Shown: positions 1 to 9,036 of the stretch, piece after piece | How positions within the stretch are numbered: the first letter of the stretch is position 1 | Layout of the letters: each line of letters opens with the position of its first letter | Source: JBGSUZ01 sp964404895 | GTDB lineage: Bacteria; Bacillota; Clostridia; Peptostreptococcales; Acidaminobacteraceae | Direction of reading: 5' to 3' | Assembly: GCA_964404895.1 (NCBI GenBank) | Contig: CAYOLV010000003.1 | Coordinates: forward strand, 186,001-250,000 | DNA length: 64,000 nt | Notes under the pieces: generated by a model | The model's database searches: none | Told to the model about the DNA's origin: nothing | Seen by the model: only the letters and a program-made list of their open reading frames with translations | Translations under genes and position numbers: made by a program

Positions 1-216
1 GATCACACCACTATTTTGAGTATAGACCTTCGCAGAGTCGCTTAAAGTCACAACACCGTCGATTTTAAGTTGTTGTTTGAGGTCTCTTACCTCTGCAATA
101 ACTGTTTTGTCTACAACTGTCTTTGATTTGGCTTGAGTTAAATTTGGTAAAGCAATCCCTGCAACGACCACCAACGCTACAGCTATTATTCCAATTTGCT
201 TCTTAGATATTTTCAT
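1..216 (-). CDS. Secreted protein, N-terminal part only (cut by window edge)
   Basis: The reading frame runs off the left edge of the window, so only the first 72 codons are seen. The start is ATG at 216, preceded by GGGAGG about 9 bases upstream. The product begins with lysines (MKISKKQ), then a hydrophobic stretch of about 17 residues and a TQA-K sequence that looks like a signal peptidase I site near residue 29. What follows is a short charged region and the beginning of a soluble domain. The function cannot be told from this fragment. It is transcribed away from the C45 gene's terminator, probably from its own promoter in 217-300. Confidence 0.6.
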   Translation of the reverse strand, partial: MKISKKQIGIIAVALVVVAGIALPNLTQAKSKTVVDKTVIAEVRDLKQQLKIDGVVTLSDSAKVYTQNSGVI

Positions 217-358
217 TTTAGTAATCCTCCCTTTTCTCTTAAATTCATCATATCGGAGAAGTTTAAAATGCCATTAAACGGATTATAAAATTTTCATAAA
301 CACTTTGGAGGAGGTAGGTTAAAGTCGCATAGGGAATCGCCACAAGAAATTTCCCAAC

Positions 359-397
359 AAAAAAAGATTCGGCATATTGACATACACCAAATCTTTT
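359..397 (-). terminator. Intrinsic terminator after the C45-family gene
   Basis: On the minus strand an AAAGATT.GG / C.AATCTTT stem is followed by a run of T (poly-A at 359-365 on the plus strand). It lies about 45 bases past the stop codon at 443. Confidence 0.55.
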
Positions 398-442
398 CCA
401 GCTGCTAAATAGTATCAGATATATGAAGTTTGGGATATCTTA

Positions 443-1453
443 TTATCTTTTACTCATGGCCCATTTAAGCCTTGTATCGAACTTATACTTAACTCTACTC
501 GGATTGCCTTCTGCACGAGCAATTGACAAATCCCTTAATTGATAACTGACTGACCACAAGGTATCGAAACCAAGCTCTTTTTCATACTGACAGACAAAGC
601 CATGTTGACCTTTGGCAAGATCTATCCCGAAGGTTCTATCCTTTTGAACAGAATCCTGTAATAACCTTTCTACTGTAGAATAGCGATCCTTTGTGTAGTA
701 CCAATTCTCCTCAGGTCGATGGTCGTACTGTTTTAGGTCTTCACAATTAAAATGATTTGTAGAAACCATATAAGGTCTTCCTTCTGGTCTTCTGATACTC
801 ACTTTTTCAGAACACATTTCTACGACAGCCATGTCTCCTGTTCGATCTAATAGCATGATATTGTGGGCCGTTAAGGAAGGGGTCTTTTGAAGAAGCAGAA
901 TTGCTTCTTGAACCGTGGCACATTTTTCTAAAATCATTCTGACCATGATAAAGAAGTTAAGACCCGGCTTTCTTACTTTTGAAGATACGAAATTAATGCC
1001 TACTGCCAAACCATGTTCATTGATTCCATCTTCCTTACCAATTAAGCCATCGCCATGAGCTAAAAAGTAATGCGCACTCTCAAGTCGGTATACGGCAGCT
1101 TCTGTCACTTTCTTTAATGTGGTAAACATATCGTGATTTCGGACAAAGTAAAGATCATTTTCACTTTTATAACAGAAGGTAGTACAGCCGATACTCGAAT
1201 CATAGGCGCCTATGGTTATAATAAAAATCCCAAATAGGGTCTCATCAAGGTTCAAGCCCTTAGCCATCCCTTTAATTTCATCCATTATTTCTGGGTACAC
1301 CTCTTGACATATTTTTAACGATTCGGTCCCCATATGAACTTGTTCATCTGTAAATTTCAACAGCGACTCTAATTTCACACCTTTTAGTCTTAATAACTTT
1401 CCATAATGGAGTCCTGCATCGTAGTGAGTTCCTTTAAATCTTGGCTTATACAT
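443..1453 (-). CDS. C45-family acyltransferase/amidohydrolase (acyl-CoA:6-APA acyltransferase-like)
   Basis: A 336-residue protein of the N-terminal-nucleophile (Ntn) hydrolase group that includes isopenicillin N acyltransferases and choloylglycine hydrolases. The predicted nucleophile is the Cys of GCTTF near residue 90. It is followed by the RNHDMF element, the EDGINEHGLAVGINF region and the VSTNHF segment typical of this family. In characterised members the chain is cut just before the Cys; if that happens here, about 89 residues are removed or form a small subunit. The start is taken as ATG at 1453, since GAGGAG lies 8 bases upstream; a GTG at 1462 is in frame but has no site. No signal peptide is evident. 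The substrate is unknown; amide-bond cleavage or acyl transfer is inferred from the family. It is a single gene with its own terminator. Confidence 0.75.
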   Translation of the reverse strand: MYKPRFKGTHYDAGLHYGKLLRLKGVKLESLLKFTDEQVHMGTESLKICQEVYPEIMDEIKGMAKGLNLDETLFGIFIITIGAYDSSIGCTTFCYKSENDLYFVRNHDMFTTLKKVTEAAVYRLESAHYFLAHGDGLIGKEDGINEHGLAVGINFVSSKVRKPGLNFFIMVRMILEKCATVQEAILLLQKTPSLTAHNIMLLDRTGDMAVVEMCSEKVSIRRPEGRPYMVSTNHFNCEDLKQYDHRPEENWYYTKDRYSTVERLLQDSVQKDRTFGIDLAKGQHGFVCQYEKELGFDTLWSVSYQLRDLSIARAEGNPSRVKYKFDTRLKWAMSKR

Positions 1454-1518
1454 CTCAATCACTCCTCTTTGAATTTATGTCCCCAGTATAACTTTGGACG
1501 AAGAGTGATTCTTGATAT

Positions 1519-2391
1519 TTATTGCTTTTCTTGAACGGGAATCATAATCCACATACAGCCGCTGTGATTTATATATGAAAAATCAGGGCTATACCGTTCC
1601 ATGACATACCCCTCTCTCAATTCATAATTTGACTTCTTTAACCATTGAAAATAAATATACCGATACACTTCGTGGATATACTCAAACTCTTCTTCTATTC
1701 TGAAAACTGCGTATTCCCCAGGCTCTAGCGCATAGCTATCTAAGTGCTCAATACCTTGACCTGCAAGATTAATACCAATAAACGCCCGATAGTTTTCGTC
1801 ATTAGAAAGTCCCGATGGGTCTTTATTCTCGTCTAGCCAAATAGTGTAGCCGTATTGATCTAAGGTTTGAATCTGATTCTCCTCTATAAACCGGAATAAA
1901 TTTCCCCAGTATGCCTCTAACTGATGATCATTCAGTGTGGTCTCAAACCCATAACCTTTTAAATTCACGCCACAGATCCTTTCAATTTTGGGCACAAATA
2001 AGTACTTCCCTTGTATGCTTTCGATGAGCTCTCTTTCCATGGGTTTTAGTAATAACAAAGGGTTCTCCCTCTTACGCTTTCGATAGGCATAAGGTGCCAT
2101 TTGAAAATAACTCTTAAAAGCTCGGGTAAAAGCCTCGTGACTCTCGTATCCACAAGCCAAGGCAATATCCACAATTTTCTTCTCAGATCCACTCACAAGG
2201 TTGGCAATAACCGTAAACCGCCTTTTCTTTATATAGCCTCCAAGGGTATGGTAGGTACTTGCCAAAAATATTCTGTGAAAATGATACTTTGAGAGGTGGA
2301 CATGATTAAAAACTTCCTTGTATAGATTGTCTTCAAAGAGATGTGCTTCAATAAATTCAATTGCCGTAACGACGTCTTCCAAATAGTCCAT
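1519..2391 (-). CDS. AraC-family regulator with GyrI-like effector domain
   Basis: About 290 residues. The first ~105 hold two AraC-type helix-turn-helix motifs; the second is clear in the sequence around ALACGYESHEAFTRAF followed by FQMAPYAYRK. The C-terminal ~145 residues resemble the GyrI-like small-molecule-binding domain of the Rob/BmrR/SbmC group (alternating beta strands, a conserved Glu-rich segment, an EPGEYAVFRI strand). Such proteins usually sense drugs or hydrophobic ligands and activate efflux or detoxification genes. The start is uncertain: ATG at 2391 has GGAG 6 bases upstream, and ATG at 2403 has no site. The target is unknown; neighbours give no clear hint. Confidence 0.8.
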   Translation of the reverse strand: MDYLEDVVTAIEFIEAHLFEDNLYKEVFNHVHLSKYHFHRIFLASTYHTLGGYIKKRRFTVIANLVSGSEKKIVDIALACGYESHEAFTRAFKSYFQMAPYAYRKRKRENPLLLLKPMERELIESIQGKYLFVPKIERICGVNLKGYGFETTLNDHQLEAYWGNLFRFIEENQIQTLDQYGYTIWLDENKDPSGLSNDENYRAFIGINLAGQGIEHLDSYALEPGEYAVFRIEEEFEYIHEVYRYIYFQWLKKSNYELREGYVMERYSPDFSYINHSGCMWIMIPVQEKQ

Positions 2392-2646
2392 ATCGATCTC
2401 CATAAATTTTTCTGTTGTATGATTCTGGTAATATCTATATTTTATATGAGGCTAGGGAGCTCGTCTATCCAAGATGTGAAGCAGGGGGCTTTATTGTAGG
2501 ATTCAAATGCCACAACGCCCTACACTACCTTCAGAATTTTCAGATTTGTGTGATTATTATATAGAACCTTCTTGACTAAAGTATTATTATGGAAAATAAC
2601 CATGGGATTTTTTATCCTCATGTAATCTTGCCCTCAGGAGGTCGTC

Positions 2647-4227
2647 ATGTCACGCGCTAGAAAAAATATTTTCTTATTGATTCTCTTCGCAATCATTGGC
2701 TGCAGTGCCCTTGGATTTGCAGCCGAACTCATTTGGAATAATCCTTATTTAAGCTTTGCCCTCGTCATCCTTTCAGCGGTAGCTATCAGCACTGCTCTCA
2801 GTCGAATGTTTACCGCAAAACTGAGCCTCGCCAATAAAACCATCGACGACATTAACAGCAATAATTTGCTGAATGCCCGTTTTGACCTTGAAGACCGATT
2901 CTTCACCAGTTTCTTCAGTGCGCTGGATCAGATGGTCAGAGATTTAAAAGGCGCCTTCAAAGATCAAATTCAAATTTCTCGAAAGATGGCTACTGCAACA
3001 AAAAGTTTAAACGATATTTCCATAGAAATTACAAATGCCATGACCCAAATTTCCAGTTCTGCCTCTAAGACGGCTGACAACAGCGAAGAACAGCTTAGAC
3101 GGGTTTCCAACTTAAACAATCATGTCAATGAAACAACTCAAATTCTAAACACCCTTAGACTGGATGCTCTAAGCACTCACCAAAAAACTGAAGCCGCACT
3201 GAATCACACAATTGCTGGCGTTCAAGCCACACAGACTTCTGCCACTCAGGTCATCGCCATCAAAACCCTCCTCAAGGAAATGACCGAGCAAATTCAGTCC
3301 ACCGCCTCCCTTTCCGAGCAAGTCATGGCGCTGAACAACGCCATCAACAATATTTCTGAGCAAACCAATCTATTGGCCTTAAACGCTTCCATTGAAGCCG
3401 CCAGAGCTGGTGAACATGGTAGAGGCTTTGCCATCGTTGCAACAGAGGTCTCAAAACTTTCTCAAGAAACCAATACAGTTTCGGCACAAATTCGAGAAGT
3501 CATAGGACAGTTGCAAGAACAACTCAAGGTAACCAGTCAACAGGCAATTGCCAACAACGAAGCCATCGAAACCAGCTATGAAAGGATTCAAAGCACCCAA
3601 GCTGACTTTGAAAATGTCCAAACTGCCATGACAGAAAATTTGAAACAACTCAGCCAAATGGTGGATCAGGTTCTCCATGTCAATGAAAAAAGCGTTTGCA
3701 TCACCGACGAAATGGCCTCGGTTTCAGAGTCCTCCCATGTCATCTCCACTCAAATGGAAGCCGCGGCGACCCAGCTTGCCATCCAAAATAAACAGACACT
3801 GGTTCTACATCAGTTGACCACCGAACTCAGCCGTGAAGCGGACAACCTCATGCAGTTTGTCGCCAATAAAACCATGGCAGGAAAGCTTTTAGCCGATGTT
3901 AAATCCCTTGAAGACATTTTGAAGAAGAATCCGCCAAGTACAGATTCCCTCGCACGATTAGCTGCAGACTTTGGCATTGATGTCATTTATGTCGGCGATA
4001 CCCATGGGGTAATCACCCATTGCAATGAAACCAGCGCCATCGGCCTAGATTTGTTTAAAATCGACCCAAGTTACCTCCCTTTAAAAGCAGGACGGGTTAC
4101 CCATGTAGAAACCCCTATCATTTCACGGGTTGAGGACGGGCGTCTGTTTAAGTTCTTGGCCATTCTAACAGCTGAGAAAAAACTGCTTCAAGTGGGCATG
4201 TCACTGGACAGCCTGATGAAAATTTAG
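2647..4227 (+). CDS. Methyl-accepting chemotaxis-like protein with a C-terminal accessory domain
   Basis: A 526-residue protein. Two closely spaced hydrophobic segments (residues ~8-26 and ~32-48) form a hairpin anchor with no room for a periplasmic sensor. A long coiled coil follows, containing the MCP signalling tip around ISEQTNLLALNASIEAARAG and GRGFAIVATEV, which contacts CheA/CheW. After the coiled coil (from about residue 430) there is a compact ~95-residue domain with short strands (IDVIYVGDTHGVITHCNE), probably a cytosolic PAS-like sensor. The architecture suggests sensing from inside the cell. No other che genes are in the window. ATG at 2647 is preceded by CAGGAGG, and a strong terminator follows. 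Confidence 0.85.
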   Translation: MSRARKNIFLLILFAIIGCSALGFAAELIWNNPYLSFALVILSAVAISTALSRMFTAKLSLANKTIDDINSNNLLNARFDLEDRFFTSFFSALDQMVRDLKGAFKDQIQISRKMATATKSLNDISIEITNAMTQISSSASKTADNSEEQLRRVSNLNNHVNETTQILNTLRLDALSTHQKTEAALNHTIAGVQATQTSATQVIAIKTLLKEMTEQIQSTASLSEQVMALNNAINNISEQTNLLALNASIEAARAGEHGRGFAIVATEVSKLSQETNTVSAQIREVIGQLQEQLKVTSQQAIANNEAIETSYERIQSTQADFENVQTAMTENLKQLSQMVDQVLHVNEKSVCITDEMASVSESSHVISTQMEAAATQLAIQNKQTLVLHQLTTELSREADNLMQFVANKTMAGKLLADVKSLEDILKKNPPSTDSLARLAADFGIDVIYVGDTHGVITHCNETSAIGLDLFKIDPSYLPLKAGRVTHVETPIISRVEDGRLFKFLAILTAEKKLLQVGMSLDSLMKI

Positions 4228-4239
4228 CAGGTGTTAACA

Positions 4240-4277
4240 TAAAAATGGCTATCTCCAAGGAGATAGCCATTTTTTTA
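4240..4277 (+). terminator. Intrinsic terminator after the chemoreceptor gene
   Basis: AAATGGCTATCTCC, a two-base loop, GGAGATAGCCATTT and then a T-run: a near-perfect 14-bp stem 13 bases after the stop codon. The A-run before it means it may also work on the other strand for the small gene at 4315-4506. Confidence 0.9.
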
Positions 4278-4314
4278 ATACTACTTTTTCATTAACACTA
4301 CTTTCCCAGTAGCT

Positions 4315-4506
4315 TTACTTTTTCATTAACTCTTTGAGTTTTTCTTCAGTTTCTTCTAAATACTTAAGCAAATCTTGACAGATTCCAGAAGCTTCTTTAT
4401 TTTCTTCTGTATCATTGTGAATGCTACCCATCTTGCAACTGCGTTCAATTTCATTTTTTGCAGAAGCAATCTCACTCATAACTTTGTCATAATACGTGTG
4501 TAACAT
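4315..4506 (-). CDS. Small helical protein of unknown function
   Basis: 63 residues, highly charged and predicted fully helical, with a heptad-like C-terminal end (LLKYLEETEEKLKELMKK) that suggests a coiled coil. Two cysteines are present (in SCKMG and ICQDL). ATG at 4506 has GGAGG 8 bases upstream; a GTG three codons earlier overlaps that site and is less likely. No family was recognised. It sits alone, convergent with the chemoreceptor gene and divergent from the flavocytochrome operon, so it could share that operon's control region, but nothing proves it. The strong ribosome binding site and coding bias are the reasons for calling it. Confidence 0.55.
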   Translation of the reverse strand: MLHTYYDKVMSEIASAKNEIERSCKMGSIHNDTEENKEASGICQDLLKYLEETEEKLKELMKK

Positions 4507-4591
4507 ACCTAACACCTCCGACTTATTTAATATTTAATATATTCCCTGTTGTGAAATCTTCTAACAGGTCATTAAGAATTTATTCACGCCC

Positions 4592-4623
4592 TTTCAGTTT
4601 CATTTCAGTTTTTGGCATTAATA
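4592..4623 (+). promoter_or_regulatory. Direct repeat, candidate OmpR-type response-regulator site
   Basis: TTTCAGT occurs at 4592-4598 and again at 4603-4609, an 11-bp period as bound by PhoB/OmpR-family dimers, followed by a possible -10 (TAATAT, 4618-4623). It lies upstream of the operon that encodes such a regulator, so autoregulation is a reasonable inference. Confidence 0.4.
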
Positions 4624-4657
4624 TGAACTTACAAGAACAAGATATGGAGGGGTAAAC

Positions 4658-5998
4658 ATGAAAAAATTGCTGATACTCATAGGGTATTTTTTAAGTCCGA
4701 TAGTGCTGATGGCAGCTATCCTGACACAGAACCCAGATAAATATACACAAATTCAATTTTTTATACCGATGAGTCTCGGTGTAGCAAGTTACACCTGGCT
4801 ATTATGGCAATTTGTATTAAGTGCACGTCCAAAATTTATTGAAAAGCATTTTGGACTAGACAAGATGTACAGATTCCACGGTACGATGGCTTTGGTGGCA
4901 CTGGTGGGCGTTGTCATTCATAAACTCCTGAATGAGCAAATTTTCGGTGAAACGCCAATGACTCAGTTAGGCTCCATTGCACTTGCACTCTTTGCAGGCA
5001 TTAGTGCCTTATCCATTCTTTTTATGTCCACAAGATTGCTTAATCGGGTGCCTTTCATCAAAGTCATTGTTCAACAGATTGAAAAGCTGAAAGTTTTAAC
5101 ATATGAGAGACTTAAGCTGATTCACAACATGACTTGGATTGCCATGATTCTGATGCAATTTCACGTGCTCATGACCACGTCGGCTAAAAATAGCTTACTC
5201 GTCTTTAATCTCTATATGATCTACTTTTTTATAGGCATGGGTTCTTACATCTTCCACAAAGCAGTAAAGCCCTGGTTATTAGACAGCAACAGATACGTAG
5301 TTAAGGCAGTTGTTCAGGAATCGTCGGATATTTGGAGCCTGCATTTAGCTTCCAAGATAGGACGTCACATGACCTATAAACCAGGACAATTCGGTTACTT
5401 TACCATTCTTTCCGAAAATGTACCTGTTGAAACCCATCCGTTTTCAATCTCCTCCACACCGACTAATCCCGAATATTTGAGCATAACAATCAAGGCGTTA
5501 GGGGATTTCACCAAACACATTTCCACTGTAAAACCTGGTGATGAAGCGATTGTAGAGGGACCATATGGCAACTTCAGTTACTTGAACTATCCCCAGGAAA
5601 AGACCTCTATTTTTGTTGTCGGCGGCGTAGGCATCACACCTATTCTCAGCATGGTCAAACATATGAAAGAAAAGGACCCAGATAGAGCCGTCACCTTGAT
5701 ATGGGGCATTCGAACCCCCGCCGACATGATTCAGCGACAAGAACTTTTGGCATTAGAAAAAACCATGCCGAACTTCAAATGGGTTCCTGTGGTTTCCAGT
5801 GACGACACTTGGTCCGGACTGAAAGGCGTGATTGACTTGAAGACACTGCAGTACGTTTTAGGCGAGAAGCAGAACTGGGCGTCTACAACAGGATTCTTCC
5901 TTTGCGGGCCACCCATTATGATGACGGCCACCCAAAAGAATTTGAAGCAATTAGGCATATCCAATAAACAAATCCACTTTGAAAGTTTTTCAGCCTAA
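4658..5998 (+). CDS. Ferric-reductase-like membrane flavocytochrome (FAD/NAD(P)H oxidoreductase)
   Basis: 446 residues. The N-terminal ~205 hold about six membrane segments with histidines at 74, 88, 156 and 169, placed in two pairs on two helices as in bis-heme ferric reductase/NOX-type membrane domains. The rest is a ferredoxin-NADP reductase fold: the HPFSIS FAD motif at 260-265, GGVGITP nucleotide-binding motif at 322-328, and CGPP near the C-terminus. It should carry electrons from cytosolic NAD(P)H through FAD and heme across the membrane. It is the first gene of a set with an exported b5-like protein and a two-component system, and the second gene starts 13 bases after this stop, so the exported protein is a likely electron acceptor. 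The true acceptor (iron, quinone, oxygen) is unknown. Confidence 0.8.
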   Translation: MKKLLILIGYFLSPIVLMAAILTQNPDKYTQIQFFIPMSLGVASYTWLLWQFVLSARPKFIEKHFGLDKMYRFHGTMALVALVGVVIHKLLNEQIFGETPMTQLGSIALALFAGISALSILFMSTRLLNRVPFIKVIVQQIEKLKVLTYERLKLIHNMTWIAMILMQFHVLMTTSAKNSLLVFNLYMIYFFIGMGSYIFHKAVKPWLLDSNRYVVKAVVQESSDIWSLHLASKIGRHMTYKPGQFGYFTILSENVPVETHPFSISSTPTNPEYLSITIKALGDFTKHISTVKPGDEAIVEGPYGNFSYLNYPQEKTSIFVVGGVGITPILSMVKHMKEKDPDRAVTLIWGIRTPADMIQRQELLALEKTMPNFKWVPVVSSDDTWSGLKGVIDLKTLQYVLGEKQNWASTTGFFLCGPPIMMTATQKNLKQLGISNKQIHFESFSA

Positions 5999-6011
5999 GG
6001 AGGGCAAAATT

Positions 6012-7004
6012 ATGAAAACCAATTATGGTATTAAAATGATCGCAAGTGTACTAGGAATCAGTTTGATGTTTTTAGGCGTGTACCAAACCGCATTCGCCTT
6101 TACTTATGGCGGTGGGCTATTAAGCACTTCTCAACCATCCAGTTCAGTTGCCCAATCAGTGGCAACCGTAGCAATTGCGCCATCGGTGGCTACAACCGCA
6201 CCAACTGTTTCTACAGTAGCAACACCCGTCGCAGCCAAACCTACCGCTGCCGTTAAAACCCCTCAAAAGAACGCCGCGCCAACTTTCACTTTGACAGAGT
6301 TAGCAAAATATGATGGTCAAAACGGCCATAAAGCTTATGTTGCAGTCGATGGCGTCGTTTATGACATGACCCTACTCGGCTCATGGAAAAATGGACAGCA
6401 TCACGGCGTGTCGGCTGGAACCGATCTAACCGCTGCCTTTTCAAAGTCCCCACATGCAAAGTCGATCCTAAAACTCGCTAAAGTTGTTGGTACATTAGGT
6501 AAAGCGAAGGCAACTGCCCCTGCTCCAGCTGCAGCCCCAACTGTAGTTGCAACTTCAACTGTAGCTGCCGTCTCCTCTGCCACATCAAAGAGCACCACAC
6601 CATCTAACACAACAACCCAAACGACTGCCAAGCCCAGTGCAGGTAATCAAAAACCCACTGCTGCGACATGGACTTTAGCGACCTTAAAGCAGTATAATGG
6701 AAGTAACGGCAAACCGGCGTATATTGCAGTAAATAATACAATTTATGATGTGACTAACATGGGTTCTTGGCAAGGCGGCACACACCACGGCATTACCGCA
6801 GGACGAGATGCAACCCAAGCATTTGCCAATTCACCCCATTCAAAATCTCTTCTGAGTCAGCTGCCCGTTGTGGGGCAAATCGGCAAAAAAATGACAACTA
6901 ACTCAGCTGTGACAACAAGTGTTACAACAACCAAAACACAAAGTTCCATCAGCGATGATCAGGAAGACGACGAAGATGACGATCAAGACGGTGACGATGA
7001 TTAA
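6012..7004 (+). CDS. Exported protein with two cytochrome-b5-like domains and an acidic tail
   Basis: 330 residues. ATG at 6012 has AAGGAGGG about 9 bases upstream; an earlier in-frame ATG at 5979 lies inside the previous gene. Residues 1-30 are a signal peptide ending near TAFAF. Two homologous ~72-residue domains follow (about 91-164 and 218-293), each with a W/FTL.EL..Y start, a V...YD.T strand, a SW..G.HHG motif and a later SPH. They match the cytochrome-b5-like heme/steroid-binding fold, with HHG where classical b5 has HPGG, so His pairs could ligate heme. The linkers are Ala/Thr/Pro/Ser-rich, as in cell-surface proteins, and the last ~16 residues are almost all Asp/Glu. It probably hangs outside the membrane as partner of the upstream flavocytochrome. 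Heme binding is an inference. Confidence 0.75.
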   Translation: MKTNYGIKMIASVLGISLMFLGVYQTAFAFTYGGGLLSTSQPSSSVAQSVATVAIAPSVATTAPTVSTVATPVAAKPTAAVKTPQKNAAPTFTLTELAKYDGQNGHKAYVAVDGVVYDMTLLGSWKNGQHHGVSAGTDLTAAFSKSPHAKSILKLAKVVGTLGKAKATAPAPAAAPTVVATSTVAAVSSATSKSTTPSNTTTQTTAKPSAGNQKPTAATWTLATLKQYNGSNGKPAYIAVNNTIYDVTNMGSWQGGTHHGITAGRDATQAFANSPHSKSLLSQLPVVGQIGKKMTTNSAVTTSVTTTKTQSSISDDQEDDEDDDQDGDDD

Positions 7005-7018
7005 TTAGGAGTGATACT

Positions 7019-7690
7019 GTGCTCATACTACTTGCAGAAGATGATCCTAAAATTGCAAAGCTTCTGATCCATATGTTCGGAAAAGACGGCTACCAAGTCG
7101 ATCACGCCAAAGATGGTGCTGAAGCTTTGCTTTATGCTTCTATGAACCACTACGATGTGGTAATACTCGACTGGATGATGCCAAATAAAAGTGGTATTGA
7201 AGTGTTGCATGAACTTCGCGTCGCAGGTCAAAACTGCGGCGTTCTCATGCTCACCGCAAAAGATACACTTGACGACAAAATTCAGGGTCTAGAAAATGGT
7301 GCCGACGATTATTTGAGCAAACCCTTTGAATACAGAGAACTTTTAGCAAGAGTCAAAGCCCTAAGCAGACGCAGCGCTAAAAAACTACTTGAGGATGCAG
7401 TCGTGATTGGGCCTTTTACCTTAGACCGTCAGCACAAGCGGGTCTTGTATCTTTCAGAAGACATGGGCTTGTCCAATAGAGAATATCAAGTTTTCAGCCT
7501 GCTTTTAGAAAATAATCACCGTATTGTTCCGAGAGAGGTCATGCTCGACCGCGTTTGGGGTATTGACCAAGAGGTCAGCCTAAATAATTTAGAGGCTTTT
7601 ATACGACTGCTTCGGAAAAAAATTGAGAAGTCTGCGGGTACACAAGTCATATTAAATGTTCGAGGTATTGGCTATAAAGTGGAGGTTTAG
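7019..7690 (+). CDS. OmpR/PhoB-family response regulator
   Basis: 223 residues starting at GTG 7019, with AGGAG 7 bases upstream. The receiver domain shows the acidic pair D8-D9, the phosphoacceptor D51 (VVILDWMMP) and the LSKPF lysine near residue 100. A winged-helix DNA-binding domain occupies about 128-220 (LSNREYQVFSLLLEN, then VRGIGYKVEV at the end). It follows the b5-like gene by 14 bases and is followed after 2 bases by its kinase, so all four genes are probably one transcript. A candidate direct-repeat target lies before the operon. Confidence 0.92.
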   Translation: MLILLAEDDPKIAKLLIHMFGKDGYQVDHAKDGAEALLYASMNHYDVVILDWMMPNKSGIEVLHELRVAGQNCGVLMLTAKDTLDDKIQGLENGADDYLSKPFEYRELLARVKALSRRSAKKLLEDAVVIGPFTLDRQHKRVLYLSEDMGLSNREYQVFSLLLENNHRIVPREVMLDRVWGIDQEVSLNNLEAFIRLLRKKIEKSAGTQVILNVRGIGYKVEV

Positions 7691-7692
7691 AG

Positions 7693-9036
7693 ATGTTCAA
7701 GCGCTTGCAAATGAAAATGACACTCACCTACACATTGATCCTCATCGGGGTGTTGCTGGTCACTAACGCCAGCATCTATCTCATTATGGCCAATTATAAT
7801 AGTTATCAATTGTCTACCGAAATCCAGCTCATGCTGGAAAGTATCGACAGCTCGGAGTGGATTTACGAACAGGATGATCAATCCTCTGACGAGGACAAGG
7901 ATGAAGAAACCAATCACGACGAGGACAACAACTATAAATTGGTCAATTTGACGACCTCTGAAGAACTGTTCATCCCTCAAACGCTAAATACTTTTCAATT
8001 CTACATGATCTTTAATGCCCAGGGTCAATTGATTCAGCAGAAGTCCGATAACGCTATCATCTTTAAAAATTTGCTGACCAAAAGCAAAAACCTTCCAGTT
8101 TCTGGTGCGCCAACGGTTGTGTCCCTTGAGGGCAGTCCTGAACTGCATTATCTCATTGGCAAAATGCCCATTATCATTGAAAATCAGACTTTGGGTTCCT
8201 ATGTTGTGGCGAGAGATGTCACCGTCGCCTTTGAAACCATCGACAACCTGCTCAAGATACTTGCTATCAGCTTTATAGCAGGTATTTTGGTGTCTGCTGG
8301 GTTGGGCTATTTTTTAGCCGGTCGGGGACTACAACCCATCAAGGCAGCTTACCATTCCAAACAAACTTTTCTTGCCAACGCCTCCCACGAACTGAAAACG
8401 CCTCTGAGCGTCATCATGCTTTCCGCAGAGGTCTTAGCAGATGAGATGCCGCCTGAAAATGACTTTCAACGCCAAACTGTGGCAGATATTCAAGACGAAG
8501 CTGTCAAAATGAGTGATTTGGTAAATCATTTGCTTTTATTGGCAAGAAGCGACGGTTCCAATTTACTGTCGAGCAAAGCGCCCTTCAACATTTCAGAACT
8601 TCTAACCGATGAAGTAGCTCGACTTCAGAAAATAGCCCAAGTCAAATCCATAGCCTTCACAACAGACATTTCTACAAATATTAAATACACTGGTGATCAA
8701 AAACTTATCCAGTCCCTCTTTTCCATTTTGATCGACAACGCCATCAAATATACCCCTAGTGGTGGACAAGTGTTTGTTACACTAAAAAAATCCGAAGGCT
8801 TAAACCATCATGGGATCGAGCTTCGGATTAAGGATACGGGTATTGGCATCTCAGCAGACGAGCTGGACAAGATTTTCGAGCGTTTTTACAGGGTCGAATC
8901 CTCACGTTCTAAAGAAACTGGCGGATATGGTTTAGGTCTGGCCATTGCAAAAGAGATTGTGACCCAGCACGGCGGAACGATTCACGCCACAAGCGCAGTG
9001 GGTCAGGGTACTGAATTTGTGGTCATGTTGAGATAG
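7693..9036 (+). CDS. Sensor histidine kinase with an Asp/Glu-rich extracytoplasmic domain
   Basis: 447 residues. A membrane segment at about 10-30, an external domain of ~150 residues, and a second membrane segment at about 187-208 lead almost directly into the HisKA helix (NASHELKTPLSV, His near 233), leaving little room for a HAMP domain. The ATPase domain has the N box (DNAIKYTPSGG), DTGIGIS and GGYGLGLAI. The external domain carries an unusual acidic run at about 57-78 (EQDDQSSDEDKDEET and beyond), similar in character to the acidic tail of the b5-like protein two genes upstream. Acidic loops of this sort bind metal cations in some sensors, so metal sensing is possible but unproven. Confidence 0.88.
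   Translation: MFKRLQMKMTLTYTLILIGVLLVTNASIYLIMANYNSYQLSTEIQLMLESIDSSEWIYEQDDQSSDEDKDEETNHDEDNNYKLVNLTTSEELFIPQTLNTFQFYMIFNAQGQLIQQKSDNAIIFKNLLTKSKNLPVSGAPTVVSLEGSPELHYLIGKMPIIIENQTLGSYVVARDVTVAFETIDNLLKILAISFIAGILVSAGLGYFLAGRGLQPIKAAYHSKQTFLANASHELKTPLSVIMLSAEVLADEMPPENDFQRQTVADIQDEAVKMSDLVNHLLLLARSDGSNLLSSKAPFNISELLTDEVARLQKIAQVKSIAFTTDISTNIKYTGDQKLIQSLFSILIDNAIKYTPSGGQVFVTLKKSEGLNHHGIELRIKDTGIGISADELDKIFERFYRVESSRSKETGGYGLGLAIAKEIVTQHGGTIHATSAVGQGTEFVVMLR

Noticed and set aside
4283..4330. A 14-bp direct repeat (ACTTTTTCATTAAC) at the end of the small helical gene
   Set aside because: A small local duplication of the last codons; no sign of function or of a mobile element.
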